A DNA stretch of 64,000 bases. It comes from Thermoprotei archaeon. GTDB taxonomy: Archaea; Thermoproteota; Thermoprotei; Gearchaeales; WAQG01. A model generated the notes under the pieces. The model saw only the letters and a program-made list of their open reading frames with translations. It was not told where the DNA came from and did not search any database. The position numbers and the translations under genes were made by a program. The stretch's first letter is position 1. Every line of letters starts with the position of its first letter. This document shows, one piece after another, positions 27,178-35,230 of this stretch. The stretch covers positions 256,916-320,915 of the forward strand of contig JAVZOV010000003.1 in NCBI GenBank assembly GCA_038881895.1, written 5' to 3'.

Positions 27178-28866
27178 GTGCTAGTTGAAAGAGCAGTCAG
27201 CAATTTTAGAAGAGTGGTACCTTTAGTGTGTGGGGTTCTCGATCAAGGTTTCTATTGTGATTTTATAGCTGAAGAATGGTTAAAGGAAGAGGATGCAATG
27301 CGTATTGAAAAATGGGTGAACGATAATGGATTTAGTGTCATAGTTAATACGTTAAAACCTGAAGAAGAGAATAATCTTAAAAGAAATCGCTCTAAGGTCT
27401 TTGAAATCTATGGAAATGTTAAGGTCAGCGCGCTTTCTGTTAATGGATATTCGAGTCTTTTAAAAGGTTCATGGAATTTTGGTTCTTTTCCACAGCAAGT
27501 TGTTGTAAAAATAACTAACATTTCAGCTCATAATCCAAGTCCGGATGTAAGATTATTGCGTGTCAGTGGAATAGCTTTTGGTTCTAAGGAAGAGTTAGAT
27601 AACTATCTAAAATACAGTGAAGAGCTTGTTAAGCGTGATCATCGCGTTTTGGGCAGAAAGCTAGATCTCTATAGTTTCCATGAAGATGCTGGTGTTGGTC
27701 TTGTACTGTTCCATCCTAAAGGCACGATAATAAGGCAAGAACTGATTAACTTAATGCGGGAAGTTAATAGGAATCTTAATTACATGGAAGTGAGCACACC
27801 ACACGTGTATAGAGTGGAATTATGGAAGATGAGCGGACATTATGAGTATTATAGAGATAGGATGATCATTTTCGATGTAAAAGATGAAAAGTACGGTGTT
27901 AAACCGATGAACTGCCCTGGGCACATTCTTATATACAAGAGTTCATTAAAGAGTTACAGAGATTTACCATTTAAACTCTCTGAATTTGGTACTGTTTACA
28001 GATGGGAGCAAGAAGGTGAGCTCTATGGACTTCTTAGATTGAGAGGATTCACCCAGGATGATGGACACGCATTTCTTAGAGAAGACCAAGTGAAAGATGA
28101 AGTGAAAAATATATTAAATGAGGTCACTCGAATCCTAAGCTTATTTGGGTTCAAAAAGGATGATGTAAAAATATCACTCAGCACAAGACCAGCACATAGC
28201 ATCGGTACTGACGAACAGTGGAGAAAAGCAGAGAAAGCTCTTAAAGAAGCCCTTTACGAGATTAGGATGGATTATGAAGTAAAGGAAGGTGAGGGTGCGT
28301 TTTACGGTCCAAAGATTGATGTTGATTTTAGAGATAATTTAGGTAGATGGTGGCAATGTTCAACAATACAAGTGGACTTTGCGCTCCCAGAACGGTTTGA
28401 CATATATTATATAGATCAGGATAACAAGCCTAAAAGACCGGTCATGGTTCACAGAGCCATCCTTGGCAGCATAGAAAGATTCATGGCAATAATTATAGAA
28501 AACTTCAGCGGACGATTACCAACATGGCTTTCACCAATCCAAGTCACAGTTATACCCATTACAAATGCACAAAACGAATACGCAATGAAAATTACACAAC
28601 TACTTGAATCAAAGAATATCCGTGCTACAGTGGACCTCAGTCCAGACACATTAAACAAAAAGATTAAGAACGCTTACGATCAAAGTATACCATACATTAT
28701 AATAGTTGGGAAAAAAGAAGCAGAAACTGGAAAAATATCTATAAGAGCCAGAGGAGGAAAAGAAGCAAAAGATATTGAACTAAACACCTTCATAGAATTA
28801 CTCTCTAATGAAATTTCAACACGAAGCTTAACTCAATATACTATCGACTCCCTCATCAAAATTTAA
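27178..28866 (+). CDS. thrS: threonyl-tRNA synthetase, bacterial-type layout with decayed editing domain
   Basis: 562 residues from GTG 27178; homology to the SAD region suggests the protein begins further up (open to 27127: 'RYAPNIRPEVQAIAAV'), but no canonical start exists there. The N-terminal TGS domain is absent. The editing (SAD-like) region is recognisable ('VLDQGFYCDF', 'GIAFGSKEELDNYL') but its HxxxH and C-x-GPH catalytic motifs are gone. The class II core is complete: 'VKPMNCPGHILIYKSSLKSY', 'TVYRWEQEGELYGLLRLRGF', 'QDDGHAF', followed by an anticodon-binding domain. It charges tRNA-Thr; proofreading must come from elsewhere, as in archaea with a separate editing ThrRS. Confidence 0.92.
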   Translation: MLVERAVSNFRRVVPLVCGVLDQGFYCDFIAEEWLKEEDAMRIEKWVNDNGFSVIVNTLKPEEENNLKRNRSKVFEIYGNVKVSALSVNGYSSLLKGSWNFGSFPQQVVVKITNISAHNPSPDVRLLRVSGIAFGSKEELDNYLKYSEELVKRDHRVLGRKLDLYSFHEDAGVGLVLFHPKGTIIRQELINLMREVNRNLNYMEVSTPHVYRVELWKMSGHYEYYRDRMIIFDVKDEKYGVKPMNCPGHILIYKSSLKSYRDLPFKLSEFGTVYRWEQEGELYGLLRLRGFTQDDGHAFLREDQVKDEVKNILNEVTRILSLFGFKKDDVKISLSTRPAHSIGTDEQWRKAEKALKEALYEIRMDYEVKEGEGAFYGPKIDVDFRDNLGRWWQCSTIQVDFALPERFDIYYIDQDNKPKRPVMVHRAILGSIERFMAIIIENFSGRLPTWLSPIQVTVIPITNAQNEYAMKITQLLESKNIRATVDLSPDTLNKKIKNAYDQSIPYIIIVGKKEAETGKISIRARGGKEAKDIELNTFIELLSNEISTRSLTQYTIDSLIKI

Positions 28867-28942
28867 GAATTTAAATAAAATTTACACATTCCTGTATACT
28901 CATCTTTTTAAATAATACAAAATATGATATTAAGGGATATGC

Positions 28943-29584
28943 ATGCAACTTCCACGTGTAATATTATACCAAGGTCAGAAAGAATACGTTACGCGCGTAG
29001 GATCACTTGAACGTAAATTACCGATAGTTCAAGTTTCAGAAGGATTATGGATAGCATCAATAGGTGAAATAGTGTTAGGAGATATCAACTTTGTAGAAGA
29101 GGCAGGAAAACTTTTAGCCAAAAAAATAAAAGAACAATGCAACCCTGAAATCTTAATAGCGCCAGAAGCAAAAGCATTCCCCTTAGCACACGTAATAGCA
29201 AGAGAATTAGGACATAAATTCTTCGCAGCAGCAAGAAAAGGTGTAAAAGGTTACATGAGCGGCTACATTTCCATAGAAGTACAATCCATAACAACAGCAG
29301 AAAAACAACAACTTGTACTAGATGATATCGACGTCCTCAGAATAAAAGGAAAAAAAGTATGCCTACTCGATGACATAGTTTCAACGGGAGGAACAATGAA
29401 AGCGTTACAAGCAATCACAGAAAAGGCCGGCGGCATTCCAGTATGTAGAGCAGCAATCTGGCTTGAAGGACCATGGTGGAGTGAAAAAGAACTCATATAC
29501 CTAACAGAACTACCAGTATTCATGAACAGCGAACTCTACGAAAAATCACTCAAAAACCTTGCAAGCGTACAATTTGAAATATGA
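28943..29584 (+). CDS. purine phosphoribosyltransferase-like protein (APRT family)
   Basis: 213 residues. The PRPP-binding motif 'KVCLLDDIVSTGGTM' (about 134-148) and 'EILIAPEAKAFPLAHVIARE' mark a type I phosphoribosyltransferase close to adenine phosphoribosyltransferase. It probably salvages a purine base into a nucleotide; archaeal relatives have also been assigned to hypoxanthine or adenine, so the base is uncertain. A promoter-like 'TCTTTTTAAATAAT' lies about 35 nt upstream. The stop overlaps the next gene by 4 nt. Confidence 0.82.
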   Translation: MQLPRVILYQGQKEYVTRVGSLERKLPIVQVSEGLWIASIGEIVLGDINFVEEAGKLLAKKIKEQCNPEILIAPEAKAFPLAHVIARELGHKFFAAARKGVKGYMSGYISIEVQSITTAEKQQLVLDDIDVLRIKGKKVCLLDDIVSTGGTMKALQAITEKAGGIPVCRAAIWLEGPWWSEKELIYLTELPVFMNSELYEKSLKNLASVQFEI

Positions 29585-29928
29585 CAAAAAAGAAAACACA
29601 AAACATAGGCAAAAAAGAAAGAATCATACAAGGCACATACGGAAGTGCAATATTACTCTTCTCACTATACATCTACTACTTTTTCTATCTAAAACTACCA
29701 ACAACACTCATGCTAGTATTTATAGCATTCCTCATGTTCTCTGGATACTTAGGATTATTACAATCCTTTAAAGGATTCTACATTGAATACAGCCTCAAAA
29801 ATACTCACAAAGAGAGTATGGGAACGTTAGACCCAACAATAAAAGAAACCTACAAACAAATCACAATAGAAATTATCATATTTAGTTTAGCACTAACAAT
29901 TATTACATTAGCCTTTCTAAAAATTTAA
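29581..29928 (+). CDS. small membrane protein, unknown
   Basis: 115 residues with a basic N-terminus and about three hydrophobic spans (about 20-38, 44-60, 92-113). I do not recognise a family. The ATG overlaps the phosphoribosyltransferase stop (ATGA), so it belongs to the same transcript. It ends 12 nt from the convergent aconitase stop. Confidence 0.6.
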   Translation: MTKKKTQNIGKKERIIQGTYGSAILLFSLYIYYFFYLKLPTTLMLVFIAFLMFSGYLGLLQSFKGFYIEYSLKNTHKESMGTLDPTIKETYKQITIEIIIFSLALTIITLAFLKI

Positions 29929-29940
29929 TAATTGAGGGAA

Positions 29941-32664
29941 TTATTTTTTCAAAGTTTCATCAATTATTTTTCTCAGAACGTACTGCATTATTCCTCCATG
30001 CTTATAATACTCAACCTCTATTTCAGTATCTAATCTTGCGATCACATTAAACCTCACTATCTTACCATCATTCCTTTTAGCAGTTACCGTTAACTCTTTC
30101 CTCGGCACTAATCCCTCTGAGATCCCCTCTATGTCATATACTTCAAAACCTGTGAGTCCTAATGATTTCCAACTTTGACCATCTTTAAACTGCAGAGGAA
30201 GGACCCCCATCCCTATCAAATTACTCCTGTGTATTCTTTCAAAACTCTCTGCTATTACCGCTTTTACACCAAGCAAGTATGTTCCTTTTGCAGCCCAATC
30301 CCTTGAACTCCCTGCACCATACTGTTTACCAGCAAGTATTATGAGCGGTGTGTTTTCCCTAGCATAACGCATCGCAGTATCATAAATTGTCATCCTCTCT
30401 CCGGAAGGTATGTGTATCGTCCACCCTCCTTCAACTCCCGGAACTAATAAATTCTTTAAACGAATATTCGCGAAAGTACCCCTTATCATAACCTCGTGAT
30501 TACCCCTTCTAGCACCATAAGTATTGAAATCCATCGGATTCACACCCCTCTCTATTAAATAACGACCAGCTGGACCATCCTTTGAAATAGACCCTGCAGG
30601 TGAGATATGATCAGTAGTTATACGATCACCTAGTAATGCGAGCACGCGAGCTCCTTTTATATCCTTTAATTTAGGTGGCTCCAATGGCATATCTTTAAAG
30701 AACGGTGGCTCTTGAATATACGTTGAGTTTGCATCCCATGAATATAGATCACCCTCAGGTACTGGCAAATTCTCCCATCTTTCTTCACCTTTAAACAAAT
30801 CAGCATACTTTTCTTTAAACATCTCCGGTCTTACTGACCTCTCTATCGTTTCTCTAATCTCCTTTTGCGATGGCCATATATCCTTTAAATATACAGGGTT
30901 ACCATTTGGATCATAACCTATAGGCTCTTTTGTAAAATCTATGCTTATCCTTCCAGCAAGAGCATAAGCCACAACTAACATCGGAGATGCCAAATAAGCT
31001 GCCCTAACCAACGGATGAATCCTCCCCTCAAAATTCCTGTTACCACTCAATACTGCAACAGTGAAAAGATCATTATCAACTATAGCCTTAGCAATCGAAT
31101 TAGGTAACGGTCCACTATTACCAATACACGTCGTGCATCCATATCCTACAACATGAAAACCGAGCGCTTCAAGATACGGCAACAATCCAGAGGATTTAAG
31201 ATACTCAGTAACAACCCTCGATCCAGGTGCAAAACTTGTTTTAACGTACGGCTTCACACGCAACCCTCTCTCAACAGCCTTTTTAGCTAAAAGACCAGCC
31301 CCTATTAACACTGAGGGGTTTGAAGTATTAGTGCAGCTCGTTATAGACGCTATAACTATAGACCCATTGGATATTGTTGCCTCATAATCTCCAACTTGAA
31401 CCTTAACAGGCGATAAAACATTAATTACATCACCCCCACCGTCAGTACTTGACAACTTTTTAGTCTTAAGGTATTCCATCAATACTTCTAGAAATGCCTC
31501 CTTTGCTTTATAAAGCGATATTCTATCTTCTGGGTTTTTCGGACCCGCTATCGATGGTTCAACAGTACTCATATCAAACTCTATCACTTCACTGTAAATA
31601 GGATCAGGCATGTCATCACTCCTAAACATACCCTGCATCTTAGTATACCACTCAACAAGCTTAATCAACTCATAATCACGACCAGTAACCCTCAAGTACT
31701 CCAACGTCACATCATCAACAGGGAAAAATCCAACAGTAGCACCATACTCAGGAGACATATTAGCAATCGTTGCCCTATCAGGAGCACTCAGCTTACTCAC
31801 GCCAGGACCATAAAACTCAACAAACTTTCCAACAACACCCTTCTTCCTTAATAACTCAGTTATAGTAAGAACCAAATCCGTAGTCGTTGCCCCCTCAGGT
31901 AATTCACCAACCAACTTCACACCAACAACTTCAGGCACCAACATATAGTATGGTTGACCAAGCATAACAGCCTCAGCCTCTATACCACCAACACCCCAGC
32001 CCAAAACACCAATACCAGCAATCATAGTAGTATGAGAATCCGTACCCAACACAGAATCAGGAAAGACTGCAAGATCACCATTATGATCATGCAACTGTAC
32101 AACCTTAGCAAGATACTCCAAATTCACCTGATGTATTATACCACGACCCGGTGGAACAACCCTGAAATTATTGAACGACTTCTGAGCCCACCTAAGAAAC
32201 ACATACCGCTCATAATTACGCTCAAACTCCTTCTCCAAATTCAAAGCAAAAGCATAATTAGTCCCATAATAATCAACCTGAATAGAATGATCAATGATCA
32301 AATCCGCAGGCACTATTGGATTAACCTTACGCGGATCACCACCAAATTTCTTCATAGCAGACCGCATAGCAGCCAAATCAGCAACAGCTGGAACACCAGT
32401 AAAATCCTGCAATATCACCCTAGCAGGAAAGAATGGTATCTCCTTAGACCCCACAGTACTAGGCCACCTAGCAAGAACTACAGCGTCCTCCTCAGTCACA
32501 ACCTTATTATCGATATTCCTGAGAACACTCTCTAAGAGAATTTTAATTGTAAACGGAAGCCTTGAAACACCCTTAACACCAACCTCCTCAAACCTATCTA
32601 ACCTGTAAACCGCAACCTTCCTCCCATCAAAATTAAGAAACTCCTTAACACCAAACACATCCAT
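29941..32664 (-). CDS. acnA: aconitate hydratase (AcnA type)
   Basis: 907 residues from ATG at 32662-32664; 5 residues more if the upstream frame is used. It interconverts citrate and isocitrate in the cytoplasm. The [4Fe-4S] cysteines appear in 'SITSCTNTSNPSVLIGAG' and 'VGYGCTTCIGNSGPLP'; substrate-binding 'GSDSHTTMIAGIGVLGWGVG' and the C-terminal swivel 'GAGSSRDWAAKGTYLLGVKA' are intact. Length and order match AcnA/IRP. A TATA box lies about 20 nt upstream, so the message is leaderless or nearly so. Confidence 0.95.
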   Translation of the reverse strand: MDVFGVKEFLNFDGRKVAVYRLDRFEEVGVKGVSRLPFTIKILLESVLRNIDNKVVTEEDAVVLARWPSTVGSKEIPFFPARVILQDFTGVPAVADLAAMRSAMKKFGGDPRKVNPIVPADLIIDHSIQVDYYGTNYAFALNLEKEFERNYERYVFLRWAQKSFNNFRVVPPGRGIIHQVNLEYLAKVVQLHDHNGDLAVFPDSVLGTDSHTTMIAGIGVLGWGVGGIEAEAVMLGQPYYMLVPEVVGVKLVGELPEGATTTDLVLTITELLRKKGVVGKFVEFYGPGVSKLSAPDRATIANMSPEYGATVGFFPVDDVTLEYLRVTGRDYELIKLVEWYTKMQGMFRSDDMPDPIYSEVIEFDMSTVEPSIAGPKNPEDRISLYKAKEAFLEVLMEYLKTKKLSSTDGGGDVINVLSPVKVQVGDYEATISNGSIVIASITSCTNTSNPSVLIGAGLLAKKAVERGLRVKPYVKTSFAPGSRVVTEYLKSSGLLPYLEALGFHVVGYGCTTCIGNSGPLPNSIAKAIVDNDLFTVAVLSGNRNFEGRIHPLVRAAYLASPMLVVAYALAGRISIDFTKEPIGYDPNGNPVYLKDIWPSQKEIRETIERSVRPEMFKEKYADLFKGEERWENLPVPEGDLYSWDANSTYIQEPPFFKDMPLEPPKLKDIKGARVLALLGDRITTDHISPAGSISKDGPAGRYLIERGVNPMDFNTYGARRGNHEVMIRGTFANIRLKNLLVPGVEGGWTIHIPSGERMTIYDTAMRYARENTPLIILAGKQYGAGSSRDWAAKGTYLLGVKAVIAESFERIHRSNLIGMGVLPLQFKDGQSWKSLGLTGFEVYDIEGISEGLVPRKELTVTAKRNDGKIVRFNVIARLDTEIEVEYYKHGGIMQYVLRKIIDETLKK

Positions 32665-32680
32665 ATTTATACACACCAAT

Positions 32681-32690
32681 ATTTATATAG
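32681..32690 (-). promoter_or_regulatory. TATA box of acnA
   Basis: CTATATAAAT on the minus strand, about 20-25 nt before the aconitase ATG; transcription would start at or next to the start codon. Confidence 0.5.
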
Positions 32691-32837
32691 AAAACATACT
32701 TAAAAACATTAACCTCACTTATAATTTATTAACACACTAGTACAAATCAAGAAATAACAAAAAGATAGTAAACACCACTCTTAAGCAGAAGTGCAGAGGA
32801 AAAAATAAAAGATAGACAAACCCTTTAATACTTAGTT

Positions 32838-32923
32838 GCGGGGGTGGCCGAGCCAGGTCAAAGGCGACGGACTCAAGATCCGTTCCCTTGAGGGGTTCGT
32901 GGGTTCAAATCCCACCCCCCGCA
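32838..32923 (+). tRNA. tRNA-Leu (anticodon CAA)
   Basis: 86 nt class II tRNA. Acceptor GCGGGGG (32838-32844) pairs with CCCCCGC (32916-32922), discriminator A. Anticodon stem ACGGA/TCCGT with loop CTCAAGA (32872-32878; anticodon 32874-32876). A long variable arm (TCCCTTGAGGGG region) confirms Leu. T-arm GTGGG-TTCAAAT-CCCAC. No intron. Confidence 0.95.
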
Positions 32924-33032
32924 CTATATCTAAAGACTAAAAATAGCCAGAATTGAGCTCTTTTTTGGCTAAAAGTCGCTAAAATATTTGCTCGGTTTTT
33001 GCGTAGTAAATCTATTTCACTTCTAGGTTTGA

Positions 33033-33240
33033 ACCGTTGTGGGATTCATGGATTTTCGTCCCTTCCCCCTCAATTTCATAGAGGGCTTTCTGGGTCAACG
33101 GAAAATCCCCTCATCCTGAGCATGTTTAGACGTGCCCATTCGGTGCCAATTTACCACCACATATCGGGCACGTTCATACATTCTTTAATACACTAAACAT
33201 CTATAAAAATCTATCTATTTGGGAGCCGCTGTCCAACCCT
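33033..33240 (-). repeat. 208 bp deleted-tnpB repeat, copy B
   Basis: Second copy of the 25104-25311 repeat, same length and orientation, with only scattered substitutions (for example GATTTT for GACTTT, CCGCTGTCCAACCCT for CTGCTGTCCGACCCT). It lies 110 nt after tRNA-Leu and directly against the truncated start of a nuclease-like gene (frame opens at 33245), so it probably interrupted that gene. Confidence 0.75.
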
Positions 33241-33244
33241 CATA

Positions 33245-34520
33245 TAGCCAAGGTCATTTAACGATGTTATTAAGGAGGCGGGCTTGAATAAGAAAGCTAT
33301 TGAAGGTATGTTATACAGGCTTTGGAGAGAAGGAGCGATTCTAAGAACAGATAAGCCATTCATGGAAGCACAGAGAATTTTCAAGGGAAGAGGTGGAATA
33401 ACTCATAACCTGAGAAAATATCACCTCTACATTCTTAAGCCTGAGGATAAGGATTCAATTGAGTTTCAGGGAATGCGTTTTGGTGAACTACCACCAGCTT
33501 TCGCAGGTGGCTTCCTGCTTCCACGGACAGACTCGATCTCCACTCACCCACAGCGGAGGTCTCGGCAGGTGAGACCGTTTCGGGAATCCCGTGTGGAAGG
33601 TGGGTTACGGAGGTCTTGCCCTCAGCAGGCGTCTCTTTCGGCCTGTCCCATGCCTACTAGGTCTGCCAGCCAAGCAGACAATGATAAACACAACGAGAAA
33701 AAATATAAGCTTATCGGCCTTCATCCCCACACTTACAGATGGGGACTCCCCGCCGTCAAAGTTAAATACAATAAAGAAATTAGAAGCCTTCAAAAGAGAG
33801 CAAGACAAAGATAATTTACGAATTTCTTGAAAGGAATAAGAATAGTGCTTTCTTTTCTAAGGAAATAGCTGAGGCTCTTAAGGAAAAGGGAATCAATCTT
33901 CCAGATGTGATGACAAATATGAGAAGGCTTGAGAGAAAGGGTTTGGTTTATGTTCGAGGCTATAGAACAGGTTATGGAGAAACTCCTTTCAAAGAGAGTT
34001 TTTAATAACTTAGCTCGATTCATCAAAGCAAAGAGAGAAAGCGATAGAAGAGGCTATTCAAAGAACTGAGATTGCTCTAGTTGAAAAATCTAACTCAAGC
34101 CCGATAATGCAGAGAATACACATAATAAGAGATCAACTAATTGAGGCATCAAAACTTAATGATTTAATAAGCTTTGAATTCTTACAGAACAAGCTTGATT
34201 GCTCCGAGTATGAGCTTGAAACAGCTTTAAAAAGAGCGATGCAACTTTATCCAGAAATTAAAGAAGTTAAACTCTTCAATAGGTTCAACTTTTACTACCA
34301 CGCTTCAATAAGCGAGGAAGATTTCAAGAAAGCGCTTGAAAGAAAGGAGAATTATATTCGAACAGTAAGCGGGAGGAGTAATAGGATTGGTCACAATTGG
34401 GAGGCATGTGTTGAGTGGTTCATAGATAAGTTTACAACAGGCGCACAATTCATGACTCAAGACCATAGAAACAAGATTATGGACAAGAGAAGAATAACCT
34501 TACAGTTGATCATAGCATTG
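33245..34520 (+). pseudogene. HTH plus PD-(D/E)XK nuclease-like gene, multiply interrupted
   Basis: Fragments read in order: 'FNDVIKEAGLNKKAIEGMLY' to 'KDSIEFQGMRF' (33245-33480), a small inserted element, then in another frame 'KTKIIYEFLERNKNSAFFSK' to 'YGETPFKEGF' (33804-34000), then 'NSSPIMQRIHIIRDQLIEAS' to 'WEACVEWFIDKFTTGAQFMT' and 'KRRITLQL' (34030 to about 34515). They resemble one long archaeal protein with two HTH regions and a C-terminal restriction-like nuclease. The front is cut by repeat B, the middle by the element, the end by the junction with mobA. A long plus-strand frame (34107-34853) is a chimera of its tail with antisense mobA. Confidence 0.7.
33482..33765 (-). mobile_element. 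MITE-like IS200/IS605-derived element
   Basis: A GC-rich block unlike its surroundings. On the minus strand it starts near 33765 with a GC-rich hairpin (stem TCCCCA/TGGGGA at 33724-33729 and 33740-33745) and a following TATA-like run, and ends in an imperfect hairpin CCACCTGC-GAAA-GCTGGTGG (33491-33510) then TAGTTCACC. This layout is like IS200/IS605 ends and the 3' hairpin of tnpB guide RNAs. No transposase or TnpB is left. Boundaries are approximate. Confidence 0.55.
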
Positions 34521-34916
34521 ATGCATCCTGTCTTCTTCATCCCAGATCGAAACTGCTGCAGAGTGATGCCGCGCCTCGCCGAAGAGGAACTCGACGACCC
34601 TACAATTTATCAGAGGAGAATCGCACGGGATGATTGGCGCGTAATCTTGGCTTATCTGATTGAATCCGCTCAGCATTCCTCCAAGCGGATTGGCAAACTG
34701 ATGCTCATCATTGACGAACTTAACACTTCTATCAGTCAGCATCGACTCAAACTTGCTCCTGCTCTTGCTCCCTATGACCACCACCAACTCCTCCGAGACC
34801 TTCAACATTTCTCTCACGATCAGGGAGATGAATGGTCTTCCCCGGTATTCTAGGAATGCCTTGTTTTTTCCCATTCGTTGACTCTTTCCGCCTGCGAGAA
34901 TTATGACAGGTGCCAT
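34500..34916 (-). pseudogene. mobA: molybdenum cofactor guanylyltransferase MobA, C-terminally truncated
   Basis: The N-terminus 'PVIILAGGKSQRMGKNKAFL' is the MobA nucleotide-binding signature, with 'NPLGGMLSGF' and 'APIIPCDSPLI' (metal-binding Asp) following. MobA attaches GMP to molybdopterin to form the bis-MGD cofactor needed by the oxidoreductase upstream. Only about 131 family-like residues remain of the usual 190-200: after 'IWDEEDRMH' the frame runs into unrelated AT-rich DNA and stops. The ATG is 8 nt after the preceding small gene, so it was the last gene of the operon. Confidence 0.8.
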
Positions 34917-34924
34917 GGGAGAGA

Positions 34925-35230
34925 TTATCGCTTCCTTCCACGTGCTCTCAAATGTCTTCCGTTGACTGTAACGGATTCAACGCCACAGCCAAAGTTCAAC
35001 CTCACCTCAAAATCAGCCCAGGAGCTCTTCTTCTCATGCGAGCACCACGTCTTGAGAAATCCTGCAAACATCTGCCCTCCCTTGCTATCGCTCGAAACTT
35101 TGTTTAATCTGATTCCTGTTATCCTCTGATAAGGAGGTAAGAATAGCCCGAGCGTCTTGGACAGGCGCCTTGCCTCCTCTTGAAGTGCACGATGCTGCAA
35201 CTCGTGAAGCTCGTTCTTGTTTTCGGTCAT
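34925..35230 (-). CDS. small protein of the molybdenum oxidoreductase operon, unknown
   Basis: 101 residues. The ATG overlaps the stop of the catalytic subunit gene (ATGA), so it is translationally coupled and real. The N-terminal half is charged and helical ('NELHELQHRALQEEARRLSK'); the C-terminus ends in a basic patch ('GRHLRARGRKR'). I do not recognise a family. Position suggests an accessory role such as assembly; inference only. Confidence 0.6.
   Translation of the reverse strand: MTENKNELHELQHRALQEEARRLSKTLGLFLPPYQRITGIRLNKVSSDSKGGQMFAGFLKTWCSHEKKSSWADFEVRLNFGCGVESVTVNGRHLRARGRKR

Noticed and set aside
25830-27180. tRNA-Thr just upstream of thrS as a T-box-like control
   Set aside because: A methyltransferase gene on the other strand lies between and thrS has its own TATA boxes; no leader structure was seen.
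34107-34853. A 248-residue plus-strand gene
   Set aside because: Only the first about 135 codons are family-like; the rest is antisense to mobA. The frame crosses the island junction by chance.
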